A stretch of 64,000 bases of DNA from Solwaraspora sp. WMMD792 (GTDB lineage: Bacteria > Actinomycetota > Actinomycetes > Mycobacteriales > Micromonosporaceae), in the NCBI RefSeq assembly GCF_029626105.1, contig NZ_JARUBH010000009.1:6690011-6754010 (forward strand), given 5' to 3'. A program made the position numbers and the translations under genes. Positions 8,708 to 16,286 of this stretch are shown here, piece after piece (the stretch's first letter is position 1; the number at the start of each line of letters is the position of its first letter). The notes under the pieces are model-generated. The model saw only the letters and a list, made by a program, of their open reading frames with translations, had not been told where the DNA came from and searched no databases.

Positions 8708-9710
8708 CGTTGTCCTGGAGACCAAGGACCTGGTCAAGCACTTCCCGCTGACCCAGGGCATCCTGTTCAAGAGGCAGATCGGCGCGGTCCGCGCGGTGGA
8801 CGGGATCAACCTCCAGCTGCACCGGGGCGAGACGCTCGGGATCGTCGGCGAGTCCGGCTGCGGCAAGTCCACCCTGGCCAAGCTGCTGGTCGGGTTGGAG
8901 ACCCCGTCGTCCGGCTCGATCATGGTGCACGGTGCGGACATCGCCGGCCGCAGCGGCGCCGAGATGCGCCGGGCCCGGCGCAACATCCAGCTGGTGATGC
9001 AGGATCCGTACACCTCGCTGAACCCGCGGATGACGGTCGGTGACCTGATCGGTGAGCCGTTCGAGATCCACCCGGACGTGGCGCCGAAAGGCGACCGTAG
9101 CCGCCGCGTCCAGGAGCTGTTGGAGCTGGTCGGCCTCAACCCGGACCACATCAACCGCTACCCGCACCAGTTCTCCGGCGGGCAGCGGCAGCGGATCGGC
9201 ATCGCCCGGGCGCTGGCGCTGCGCCCGGAGATCATCCTCTGCGACGAGCCGGTCTCCGCGCTGGACGTGTCGATCCAGGCGCAGGTGATCAACCTGCTGG
9301 AACAGCTGCAGAAGGAACTGGGGCTGTCGTACATCTTCATCGCCCACGACCTGTCGGTGGTGCGGCACATCGCGCACCGGGTCGGCGTGATGTACCTCGG
9401 AAAGATCGCGGAGATCGGCACCGAGGAGGAGATCTACGAGCAGCCGACCCACCCGTACACCCAGGCGTTGCTCTCCGCGGTCCCGCTGCCCGACCCGACG
9501 GTACGCGGCCTGCGGGACCAGATCGTGCTGGAAGGCGACGTGCCGTCACCGGCGGACCCGCCGTCGGGCTGCCGGTTCCGGACCCGCTGCTGGAAGGCGC
9601 AGGACATCTGCGCCGCCGAGGAACCGACCCTGACGGTACGGGCGACTTCGGCGCACCCCAGCGCCTGCCACTTCGCCGAGGTACGCAACGTCGTGCGGGT
9701 CACCGAGTAG
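8700..9710 (+). CDS. Peptide ABC transporter ATP-binding protein (OppF/DppF family)
   Basis: The second ATPase of the importer, 336 residues. The start is the ATG at 8700, with AAGGAGG at 8684-8690; in-frame start codons further upstream lie inside the OppD gene and are not needed. Walker A GESGCGKS is near residue 50, signature FSGGQRQRIG near 158, Walker B LCDEPVSALDVS near 180. The C-terminal domain has GCRFRTRCWKAQDIC. It ends the operon; the next gene is convergent. Confidence 0.95.
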   Translation: MSDVVLETKDLVKHFPLTQGILFKRQIGAVRAVDGINLQLHRGETLGIVGESGCGKSTLAKLLVGLETPSSGSIMVHGADIAGRSGAEMRRARRNIQLVMQDPYTSLNPRMTVGDLIGEPFEIHPDVAPKGDRSRRVQELLELVGLNPDHINRYPHQFSGGQRQRIGIARALALRPEIILCDEPVSALDVSIQAQVINLLEQLQKELGLSYIFIAHDLSVVRHIAHRVGVMYLGKIAEIGTEEEIYEQPTHPYTQALLSAVPLPDPTVRGLRDQIVLEGDVPSPADPPSGCRFRTRCWKAQDICAAEEPTLTVRATSAHPSACHFAEVRNVVRVTE

Positions 9711-9821
9711 TCCCGGCGCCGGCCCGCTCGTCGCCTCGCGTCACCTCGACGCACGGCCTGGGCGGGCCGGCTGGGCACCGTGCGGGCCGGTCGGCCGGCC
9801 ATCGCAGGTGCCGGGTGGTGA

Positions 9822-10208
9822 TCACAACGGGCCGCGGCCTGCCCGCAGCACCAGCAGCGCCAGCTGGGTGCCGTCGGCACCAAGCTCCGACCGGTAGCGG
9901 TCGACGATCTCACGTTCCCGGGAGAGCACCAGCCGGGTGCCGCCCGAGGCGATCCGCACCGCGCCCACCTGCTTCGACAGCTCGGCCCGTTCCTGCCAGA
10001 GCGCGATCAGGGCGTCGTCGATCTCGTTGATCCTGTTCCGGATGGCCAGGATGCGATCGGCCGCCTCCGGCGCGTCCGTCCCGGTCTGGTGCCGACCGTC
10101 GGATCGCCCCGCCGAGCCGGTCGCGCCCGGTTGGCTCGCCTCCTCGGCGGTGCCGGCCGGTGGCGTCGCGCTGCTGTCGGCGGTGTGCGCAACGGCGTTG
10201 GTCCCCAT
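9822..10208 (-). CDS. Chorismate mutase (AroQ type)
   Basis: A 128-residue protein that would convert chorismate to prephenate, the branch-point step to Phe and Tyr. The first 45 residues are a low-complexity Ala/Thr/Gly extension. The all-helical AroQ domain follows (ILAIRNRINEIDDALIALW, then RAELSKQVGAVR and REREIVDRYR), with the Arg and Lys residues expected to bind the carboxylates. A good ribosome site AGGAGG precedes the ATG at 10208. No prephenate dehydratase or dehydrogenase is nearby. Upstream on the same strand lie a strong hairpin and a Phe/Tyr-containing mini-ORF, suggesting attenuation by aromatic amino acid supply. Confidence 0.9.
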   Translation of the reverse strand: MGTNAVAHTADSSATPPAGTAEEASQPGATGSAGRSDGRHQTGTDAPEAADRILAIRNRINEIDDALIALWQERAELSKQVGAVRIASGGTRLVLSREREIVDRYRSELGADGTQLALLVLRAGRGPL

Positions 10209-10259
10209 GTCCTGCCTCCTGGACTGTCCGGCCCCGGTGGACGCGGAACCCGGAACGCG

Positions 10260-10295
10260 AAGTGCCCCGGGCTCTCGCGAGAGCCCGGGGCACTT
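10260..10295 (-). terminator. Perfect 18-bp hairpin, candidate attenuator terminator of chorismate mutase
   Basis: AAGTGCCCCGGGCTCTCG at 10260-10277 is the exact reverse complement of 10278-10295, a 36-nt perfect palindrome. It lies between the leader mini-ORF stop (10309) and the chorismate mutase start (10208), so it is in the 5' leader of that gene rather than behind a gene. No U-run follows, as is common for actinobacterial terminators. Confidence 0.7.
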
Positions 10296-10308
10296 GTAGG
10301 TCTGATGA

Positions 10309-10377
10309 TCAGGCGCGACCTACGGCAGCCGGACTCCCGGAACCGTAGCTAAAGAAAAATCGTGCCTGGCGGATCAC
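10309..10377 (-). CDS. Candidate Phe/Tyr leader peptide upstream of chorismate mutase
   Basis: A 22-codon ORF starts at GTG 10377 and ends TGA at 10309. Its product reads MIRQARFFFSYGSGSPAAVGRA, here given only as the core RFFFSYG: three consecutive Phe codons (TTT TTC TTT), then Ser and Tyr. TTT is conspicuous in DNA this GC-rich. A -10-like CATACT ends 6 nt before the GTG, so the transcript could begin at the start codon itself. The ORF is followed after 13 nt by a perfect 18-bp hairpin and then by chorismate mutase. This arrangement matches the logic of the enterobacterial pheA leader. Alternative: a longer frame from the ATG at 10425 ends at the same stop, but it has no proper ribosome site. 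Confidence 0.6.
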   Translation of the reverse strand: MIRQARFFFSYGSGSPAAVGRA

Positions 10378-10383
10378 GCTACG

Positions 10384-10413
10384 AGTATGCCCAGGCCGGC
10401 GACGCCAGCGCAA
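10384..10413 (-). promoter_or_regulatory. Candidate sigma-A-type promoter for the leader/chorismate mutase transcript
   Basis: On the minus strand TTGCGC (10413-10408) is followed after 18 bp by CATACT (10389-10384). The predicted transcription start, 7 nt further on, falls on the G of the leader GTG at 10377. Confidence 0.45.
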
Positions 10414-10453
10414 GAATTCCGCCATCCTCTGGGAAGACACCCAGCGCGCCGAC

Positions 10454-10528
10454 GGCCTGAGCTCGGCGGGCCTGAGCTTTGCGGGCCTGAGCTTTGCGGG
10501 CCTGAGCTTTGGCGGGCCTGAGCCTGCG
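10454..10528. repeat. Five tandem copies of a 14-16 bp unit upstream of pcrA
   Basis: Units beginning GGCCTGAGC occur at 10454, 10469, 10484, 10499 and 10515; the two central copies are identical (GGCCTGAGCTTTGCG). The array lies in the divergent spacer between the chorismate mutase leader and pcrA, 62 bp before the pcrA start. Confidence 0.8.
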
Positions 10529-10590
10529 ATCCGGGCTGGCGGCGCGGGCGGCGCAGGGCTGTCGGTCGTGCGGCATAGACTCGCCGTGCG

Positions 10591-13035
10591 ATGCATCCAC
10601 TCTTCGAAACCCCAGCGGCCCCATCCGCACCTGCCACAGATCGGGACGGTCCGTCGGCGGGACCGCCCCCGGTTGAGCCCGGTGTGGCCGGCCGAGGGCC
10701 GGTTGAGCCCAATTTGGCCGGTGCCGCGCTGCTGACCGGGCTCAACGGCCCGCAACGGGAGGCAGTCACCCACGCCGGTGGCCCGCTGCTGATCGTCGCC
10801 GGTGCCGGTTCCGGCAAGACCAAGGTGCTCACCCACCGGATCGCCTACCTGCTCGCGGCCCGGCAGACCCACCCCGGTGAGGTCCTGGCGATCACCTTCA
10901 CCAACAAGGCGGCCGGTGAGCTGAAGGAGCGGGTCGGCAACCTGGTCGGGCCACGGGCCCGGATGATGTGGGTCTCCACCTTCCACTCCGCCTGTGTGCG
11001 GATTCTGCGGGCCGAGCATGAGCACGCCGGGCTGAAGTCGACGTTCTCCATCTACGACGCGGACGACTCGCGGCGGCTGATGCAACTGGTCGGCCGGGAG
11101 CTCGACCTGGACCCGAAGCGCTACCCGGCCCGAGGGCTGGCCACCCAGGTGTCGAACCTGAAGAACGAGCTGGTCGACCCGGAGACGTTCACCGACCGGG
11201 CGGCCGGCCCCAACGAGCGGGCCCTGGCCGAGGCGTACACGCTCTATCAGCGTCGGCTGCGCGAGGCGCACGCGCTCGACTTCGACGACCTGATCATGAC
11301 GACGGTGCACCTGCTGCAGGCCCACCCGCACGTGGCCGGCAGCTACCGGCGGCGGTTCCGCCACGTGCTGGTCGACGAGTACCAGGACACCAACCACGCG
11401 CAGTATCAGCTGGTCAAGGAGCTGGTGGGGGACGGTTCGGACGACGTACCGCCGGGGGAGCTCTGCGTGGTCGGCGACGCCGACCAGTCCATCTACGCCT
11501 TCCGGGGCGCCACCATCCGCAACATCCTGGAGTTCGAGCGGGACTTCGCCCAGGCCCGCACGATCCTGCTGGAGCAGAACTACCGCTCCACCCAGACGAT
11601 CCTGACCGCCGCCAACGCGGTGATCACCAACAACGCCGGTCGCAAGCCGAAGCGGCTGTGGAGCGACCAGGGCGACGGCGAGCGGATCGTCGGCTACGTC
11701 GCCGACACCGAGCACGCCGAGGCGGACTGGGCGGCCCGGCAGATCGACCGGTTGTGCGACGACGGCGCGGCCCGCCCGGGCGACGTGGCGGTCTTCTACC
11801 GCACCAACGCCCAGTCCCGGGTCTTCGAGGAGGTGTTCATCCGGGTCGGCCTGCCGTACAAGGTGGTCGGCGGGGTGCGCTTCTACGAGCGCAAGGAGGT
11901 CCGCGACGCGCTGGCCTATCTGCGGGCGGTGGTCAACGCCGACGACACGGTGAGCATCCGGCGGGTGCTCAACACGCCGCGTCGGGGCATCGGCGACCGG
12001 GCCGAGGCGTGCGTCGAGGCGCTGGCCGCCCGCGAACGGATCTCGTTCGGTGCCGCGCTGCGGCGGGCGACCGAGGCACCGGGGATCTCCACCCGGGCGG
12101 CGAACGCGATCGCCGACTTCGTGGCGCTGCTCGACGGGGTACGGGAGCAACTGGCCACCACCACCCCGGAGGAGGCGTTGGAGTCGGTGCTGCTGCGCTC
12201 GGGTTACCTGACCGAGCTGGAGGAGAGCCTGGATCCGCAGGACGCCGGCCGGGTGGAGAACCTGCAGGAGCTGGTCAGCGTGGCCCGCGAGTACACCGAG
12301 CGGGTCGAGGCGTCCGACGAGCCGGCGACCGTCGCCGGCTTCCTGGAGCAGGTAGCGCTGGTCGCCGACGCCGACCAGGTGCCCGACGACGACCCGGACC
12401 ACCAGGGTGTGGTCACCCTGATGACCCTGCACACCGCCAAGGGCCTGGAGTTCCCGGTGGTCTTCCTGACCGGCCTGGAGGACGGCGTCTTCCCGCACCT
12501 GCGGGCTCTCGGCGACACCGGGGAGCTGGAGGAGGAGCGGCGGCTGGCGTACGTGGGGATCACCCGGGCCCGGCAGCGCCTGTTCCTGTCCCGGTCGGTG
12601 ACCCGGGCCGCGTGGGGGCAGCCGGCGTACAACCCGCCGTCGCGGTTCCTCTCCGAGTTGCCGGCCGAGCTGGTCCGCTGGGAGCGGACCGAGGCGGCGT
12701 ACACCTCCTGGTCGGGCACGGGTGGCGGGGTCGGTGGGCGGTCGGCCGCTGCGGACCGGTCGCCGGTCGCGCGCGGCGGCGGCTTCGCCGGCGGTACGCC
12801 GAAGGCCGCCCGCCTCGCTCAGCGGCTCGGGGTGGATCCGAGCCGGCTGAGCACCGCCAGCGAGCTGCCCACCGCGCCCAAGGTGACGGTGGGGGAGCGG
12901 GTCAACCACCAGCGGTACGGGCTGGGCCGGGTGCTGGCGGTGGAGGGGCACGGCCCGGGAGCCAGGGCCCAGGTCGACTTCGGTGACCAGACGATGTGGC
13001 TGGTGCTGCGGCACGCGCCGATCGAGAAGATCTGA
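10591..13035 (+). CDS. pcrA: ATP-dependent DNA helicase PcrA/UvrD
   Basis: An 814-residue superfamily 1A 3'-5' helicase for repair and replication restart. Motif I AGAGSGKTKVLTHRIAYL is near residue 70, motif II VDEYQDTNHAQ near 260, motif III GDADQSIYAFRGA near 292, motif IV QNYRSTQTIL near 330, motif V/VI TLHTAKGLEFPVV near 612 and VGITRARQRLFLS near 650. The C-terminal Tudor-like domain found in PcrA (VGERVNHQRYGLGRVLAVEG) supports pcrA over other UvrD paralogues. The first 45 residues are a variable linker. There is no ribosome site; TAGACT at 10576-10581 ends 9 nt before ATG, so the mRNA may be nearly leaderless. Confidence 0.95.
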   Translation: MHPLFETPAAPSAPATDRDGPSAGPPPVEPGVAGRGPVEPNLAGAALLTGLNGPQREAVTHAGGPLLIVAGAGSGKTKVLTHRIAYLLAARQTHPGEVLAITFTNKAAGELKERVGNLVGPRARMMWVSTFHSACVRILRAEHEHAGLKSTFSIYDADDSRRLMQLVGRELDLDPKRYPARGLATQVSNLKNELVDPETFTDRAAGPNERALAEAYTLYQRRLREAHALDFDDLIMTTVHLLQAHPHVAGSYRRRFRHVLVDEYQDTNHAQYQLVKELVGDGSDDVPPGELCVVGDADQSIYAFRGATIRNILEFERDFAQARTILLEQNYRSTQTILTAANAVITNNAGRKPKRLWSDQGDGERIVGYVADTEHAEADWAARQIDRLCDDGAARPGDVAVFYRTNAQSRVFEEVFIRVGLPYKVVGGVRFYERKEVRDALAYLRAVVNADDTVSIRRVLNTPRRGIGDRAEACVEALAARERISFGAALRRATEAPGISTRAANAIADFVALLDGVREQLATTTPEEALESVLLRSGYLTELEESLDPQDAGRVENLQELVSVAREYTERVEASDEPATVAGFLEQVALVADADQVPDDDPDHQGVVTLMTLHTAKGLEFPVVFLTGLEDGVFPHLRALGDTGELEEERRLAYVGITRARQRLFLSRSVTRAAWGQPAYNPPSRFLSELPAELVRWERTEAAYTSWSGTGGGVGGRSAAADRSPVARGGGFAGGTPKAARLAQRLGVDPSRLSTASELPTAPKVTVGERVNHQRYGLGRVLAVEGHGPGARAQVDFGDQTMWLVLRHAPIEKI

Positions 13036-13055
13036 CCCGGTCCGTACCGAAGCGG

Positions 13056-14003
13056 TCAGCAGCCCAGGTCGACGCCGCGTTCGCGCATCCACGGGGCCGG
13101 GTCCACCTGGCTCCACAGCCCGCCGACGTGCACCTCGAAGTGCAGGTGCGGGCCGGTGGAGTCGCCGGTGGAGCCCTCCGCGCCGATGGTGTCCCCGGGG
13201 GCCACCTGGTCACCGACGGCGACGCTGGTCGCGGAGAGGTGCGCGTAGTGGGTGAGCACACCGCCGCCGTGGTCGATCACCACCGAGATCCCGTAGCCGG
13301 TGTACGCCCAGCCGGCGACCTGCACCGTTCCGGCGCCGGCGGCGAGCACCGGGGTGCCGGCCGGCAGGGCCAGGTCGATCCCGGCGTGCAGCACGCCCCA
13401 GCGCTGGCCGTAGCAGGAAGTGATCTGGGCGCCGGGCATCGGGGTGACCCAGTCGGCCGTGCTGGCCGCTGTACTCGGCTGCGCCGCCGCCGCGGTCGTG
13501 GCCGAGTCACTGCCGTCGCTGCCGTCGTCGTCGGTCTGCCTCGCGGCGTCGTCGGTCGACCTCGCGGTTTCGTCGTCGGTCCCGGTCGGCGCGGCGCCGT
13601 CGGCTGCTTCGGTCGGGTCCGCCGGTTGACCGGTCTCCTCGGAGCGGCTGGTGCTGCTGTCGGTGGGCGCCGGGCCGAAACCGGTCTCGTCCCCGCCGCT
13701 GTCCGGGGTGGCCGTCGGCTGACGGGTGCTCCGGTCGGCGCGTCCCGCCGAGTCGGCCCGGTTGGCGAGGGCCGAGGCCGTCGCCGGATCGGTCGCGGTG
13801 GGGTCGGGGGCGGAGTTGAGTGCGGTGGCCGCGCCGCCGATAGCGAGGGCCGCGACGGCCAGCACGGTGAGGGCGGCGGTACGGGTCCGGCGGCCGAACT
13901 CCGCCACCTGGGCGTGCTTGCCGGGCGGAACCAGCCGGTGCAGCCCTGGTGACCGACGCCGGGTCGAGGGCTCGCTGCGCTCCGTGGGCTCGGGGTGCGA
14001 CAC
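13056..14003 (-). CDS. M23 (LytM-type) peptidoglycan endopeptidase, membrane anchored
   Basis: A 315-residue protein. A cytoplasmic N-terminus of about 40 residues precedes one membrane helix (TAALTVLAVAALAIGG), then a long Thr/Asp/Ser/Pro-rich linker of about 110 residues suited to crossing the cell wall, then a C-terminal M23 domain. The zinc ligands are visible in HAGIDLALPAG and GPHLHFEVH, with the supporting His in VLTHYAHL, so it should be catalytically active. The start GTG at 14003 has GGAGG 9 nt before it. It converges with pcrA with a 20-bp gap. A second M23 gene lies upstream on the same strand with its own terminator between. Confidence 0.9.
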   Translation of the reverse strand: MSHPEPTERSEPSTRRRSPGLHRLVPPGKHAQVAEFGRRTRTAALTVLAVAALAIGGAATALNSAPDPTATDPATASALANRADSAGRADRSTRQPTATPDSGGDETGFGPAPTDSSTSRSEETGQPADPTEAADGAAPTGTDDETARSTDDAARQTDDDGSDGSDSATTAAAAQPSTAASTADWVTPMPGAQITSCYGQRWGVLHAGIDLALPAGTPVLAAGAGTVQVAGWAYTGYGISVVIDHGGGVLTHYAHLSATSVAVGDQVAPGDTIGAEGSTGDSTGPHLHFEVHVGGLWSQVDPAPWMRERGVDLGC

Positions 14004-14238
14004 GGGGGTGACCTCCGTGGTAAGGGGGGCACGGACCCGGAAATGGTGGTGTGCCAGGCACAGAGGGTGGGTACCGGGTAGCCGGAGAAGTCGGCGCGCA
14101 CCGCCCGGAGGCCGGACTTTCGTGACTCTCCGTGGTCAGATGGGGGATTTGCTGGCCCGACCGATAGTGGTACAGATCACAAGATCCAATGTGACGTAGG
14201 ACATATTTCCGCTGGTGCGGGTAACCGAACTGCACAAA

Positions 14239-14270
14239 AAACCGCTCAGACCGTACGGTCCGAGCGGTTT
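14239..14270 (-). terminator. Rho-independent terminator of the upstream M23 gene
   Basis: AAACCGCTC (14239-14247) pairs with GAGCGGTTT (14262-14270), with an inner GACC/GGTC stem. On the minus strand the stem is followed by a run of T, a classical terminator 20 nt after the stop of the M23 gene at 14290. A shorter T-run follows on the plus strand. Confidence 0.85.
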
Positions 14271-14289
14271 TCGTCAGTCACATAGAGTG

Positions 14290-15054
14290 TCAGGGCTCGA
14301 CGACGCCACCGTAGATCGCCTCGACCTGCAGCTTGAGGTCCACTCCCTTGCCCCGCAGCCAGGTGATCGGGTCCTGCGGCTCCGAGTCCACGTGCACCTC
14401 GAGGTGCAGGTGGGCACCGTAGGAGTGGCCGGTGTTGCCGACGTCGCCGAGCAGATCACCGGCTTCCACCCGCTGACCGGCGGTGACCCGCAACCGGGAC
14501 GCATGGCCGTAGACGGCCTCGGTCCCGTCGTCGTGCTTGACGATCACGCAGTAGCCGTAGCCGCCGTTCCAGCCGGCGAGGGTGACCGTGCCAGCGTGGA
14601 TCGAGTGGAACGGGGTGCCCTCGGCGGCGGCCAGGTCGACGCCGGCGTGCAGCTTCCCCCAGCGCATGCCGTACGGAGAGGTGAAGGTGTAGCCGCGCAG
14701 TGGCAGCATCCACACGTCCGGAGCGGCCTGGGTCATCGAGGTGGCCGGGGTCCGGTCGGCGTCCCGGGAGGCGCGCTCGGCGTCCTCGGCCCGCTCGCTG
14801 ATCTGGCTGTCGAGGTCGAGGGCCTGGTCGTCGATCTCCAGGGCCTGGTCGCTCAGCGCGACGCTGTTCTCCAGGTCGGCCAGGGCCGACGGGCTGAGCG
14901 TCTTGGCGTCGGGCATCGCGCTGGCCCCGAGGGCGACGACACCCGCGCCGACGACGGCGGTGGTCATGACCGCCGCGTAGCGGCTACGGGGTGGAGTCGG
15001 TACGCGGCGACGACCCCGATATCGATCGGGCTCTGACGACAGGCGCTGGCGCAC
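14290..15054 (-). CDS. M23 (LytM-type) peptidase with coiled-coil linker
   Basis: A 254-residue exported peptidase. I place the start at the GTG at 15054 because GGAGG lies 6 nt before it; a GTG two codons earlier abuts the ribosome site. An Arg-rich N-terminus leads to one hydrophobic segment (VMTTAVVGAGVVALGASA), an Asp/Ala/Leu-rich stretch with coiled-coil character (residues about 60-100), then the M23 domain with HAGVDLAAAEGTP and GAHLHLEVH as zinc ligands. It is a paralogue of the next gene but has a helical linker in place of the Thr/Asp linker, suggesting a different partner or position in the wall. Confidence 0.9.
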   Translation of the reverse strand: MRQRLSSEPDRYRGRRRVPTPPRSRYAAVMTTAVVGAGVVALGASAMPDAKTLSPSALADLENSVALSDQALEIDDQALDLDSQISERAEDAERASRDADRTPATSMTQAAPDVWMLPLRGYTFTSPYGMRWGKLHAGVDLAAAEGTPFHSIHAGTVTLAGWNGGYGYCVIVKHDDGTEAVYGHASRLRVTAGQRVEAGDLLGDVGNTGHSYGAHLHLEVHVDSEPQDPITWLRGKGVDLKLQVEAIYGGVVEP

Positions 15055-15441
15055 GCACACCCTCCATCGGCGGGTAGTTCGGCGGCGGTGCGAGCATCCG
15101 GGACCTCGTTGCGGAACCTGGGATTAACGCTCGTTGGCCGGGTTGGTTCTGGCCGGAGCCAGAGGACAACCGTGGACACGGTAGCCAACCCCTAGGGTCG
15201 CCACAACCCGACTCGCGAAAAACTGTTGACGATCTGCGACCGTCCGTTGTGTATTGCCCGATTTCGTAACCTTTTATCGGGCCACTCGTTGGTAACTGCT
15301 GGTTACATTGAGCAATACTTATCGTGCGTTCAGTCAGGGTGGATTCGGGGTTGCGGCTCAGGGGCGGCCGGGCTGCCGGCGATGTGCCGAGGTTGGTTAA
15401 CCTTCGTTAAGGATCGACCGGTCGGCAGGAGGCGCGCAGCG
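15055..15441. other. 387-bp divergent spacer between M23 peptidase and B12-binding protein genes
   Basis: An unusually AT-rich patch covers roughly 15215-15330. It contains GTATTGC (15251-15257) and its reverse complement GCAATAC (15312-15318), and GTAAC/GTTAC arms at 15292-15306. Many cell-wall hydrolase genes in actinobacteria have a c-di-AMP riboswitch here, but I could not recognise the conserved ydaO segments on either strand. The last 20 bp hold the AGGAGG of the B12-binding protein. Confidence 0.4.
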
Positions 15442-15840
15442 ATGGAGACTCGGATCCGGGTGGTGGTGGCGAAGCCTGGTCTCGACGGCCACGACCGCGG
15501 CGTCAAAGTGGTGGCCAGGGCGTTGCGGGATGCCGGCATCGAAGTCATCTACACCGGTCTGCACCAGACACCGGAGCAGATCGTCGAGACCGCCATCCAG
15601 GAGGATGCCGACGCCATCGGGCTCTCCGTGCTGTCCGGCGCGCACCTGACGCTGTTCCGCCGAGTGCTCGACCTGCTGGGCGAGCGGGGTGCGGACGACA
15701 TCGTGGTCTTCGGTGGAGGCATCGTCCCCGACGAGGACATCGCGGCACTCAGTGCGCTCGGCGTGGCCAGGATCTTCACCCCTGGGGCGAGCACCGCCGA
15801 CATCGTCGACTGGGTCCGCGGCAACGTCCCCGCCCGGTGA
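15442..15840 (+). CDS. Free-standing cobalamin-binding domain protein (MutB C-terminal type)
   Basis: A 132-residue protein equal to the B12-binding domain of methylmalonyl-CoA mutase. The DxHxxG cobalamin signature is visible in GLDGHDRG (residues 13-20), with the lower-ligand His; the partner motifs GLSVLSGAH and [11 protein letters not shown] follow. Start ATG 15442 with AGGAGG 13 nt upstream; in-frame codons further upstream are noncoding in character. Mutases can be split into a catalytic subunit and such a B12 subunit, so it may serve a catalytic partner elsewhere in the genome. Its position before sucCD fits succinyl-CoA metabolism. Confidence 0.88.
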   Translation: METRIRVVVAKPGLDGHDRGVKVVARALRDAGIEVIYTGLHQTPEQIVETAIQEDADAIGLSVLSGAHLTLFRRVLDLLGERGADDIVVFGGGIVPDEDIAALSALGVARIFTPGASTADIVDWVRGNVPAR

Positions 15841-15867
15841 AGTGGCAACGTCCCCGCCCAGTGAATA
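15820..15867. repeat. 24-bp tandem duplication across the stop codon of the B12-binding gene
   Basis: The sequence GGCAACGTCCCCGCCC followed by GGTGAA at 15820 is repeated at 15844 with small changes (AGTGAA). The first copy contains the gene's stop TGA; the second lies just behind it. Confidence 0.75.
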
Positions 15868-15892
15868 AGGTGAGCGGCCCAGCGAAAAGGGT

Positions 15893-15929
15893 GAGAGGCC
15901 GGACGCACCCCTCACACGTCCGGCCTCTC
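15893..15929 (+). terminator. 13-bp hairpin after the B12-binding gene
   Basis: GAGAGGCCGGACG (15893-15905) and CGTCCGGCCTCTC (15917-15929) are exact complements with an 11-nt loop, 52 nt after the stop. No U-run. Confidence 0.75.
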
Positions 15930-16286
15930 CATGCACGATGCCCCGCCGCCACCCCTCGACCGACAGGGCATCGGCCGCTTCCGTCGGCCCCGCGCTGCGT
16001 TTCCGACACCTCACTCAACGACACCTGTCACCGGGGGTTACGTCGCCGGCACACCTTATTTTCGGGGGCGTGCCGGTGGTCGCGACCGGGTCGCCGTACG
16101 GCTGGGTGGGCGGCTCGCCGGATGTGTGCAGTTGCGCACACCGTCCGCCCGCCTACTGGCGTCCCAGGGCCGGGTGGTTAGGCTGCGCCAATGGCCGGTC
16201 ACCGCTCGTGACCGGGAAATCATCTGATTCTGCACGCTGGCGGCGGCGCGACGGCGCGCCGCGGAGACGGAACGGGACGCGCAAAC
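15930..16286. other. Leader region of sucCD
   Basis: No gene is supported here. GTGTGC (16124-16129) and GCACAC (16136-16141) form an inverted repeat with a 6-bp centre, a possible operator. TTAGGCT-like words near 16178 could be a -10. A weak purine-rich GGAGACGGAACGGGAC precedes sucC. Confidence 0.4.

Noticed and set aside
10309-13116. 935-codon minus-strand ORF opposite pcrA
   Set aside because: Shadow of pcrA. Only its last 22 codons, which lie outside pcrA, are of interest, and those are annotated as a separate leader peptide.
15055-15240. c-di-AMP (ydaO) riboswitch expected before an M23 peptidase
   Set aside because: I looked on the minus strand for the conserved segments of this riboswitch and did not find them; a covariance-model search would decide.
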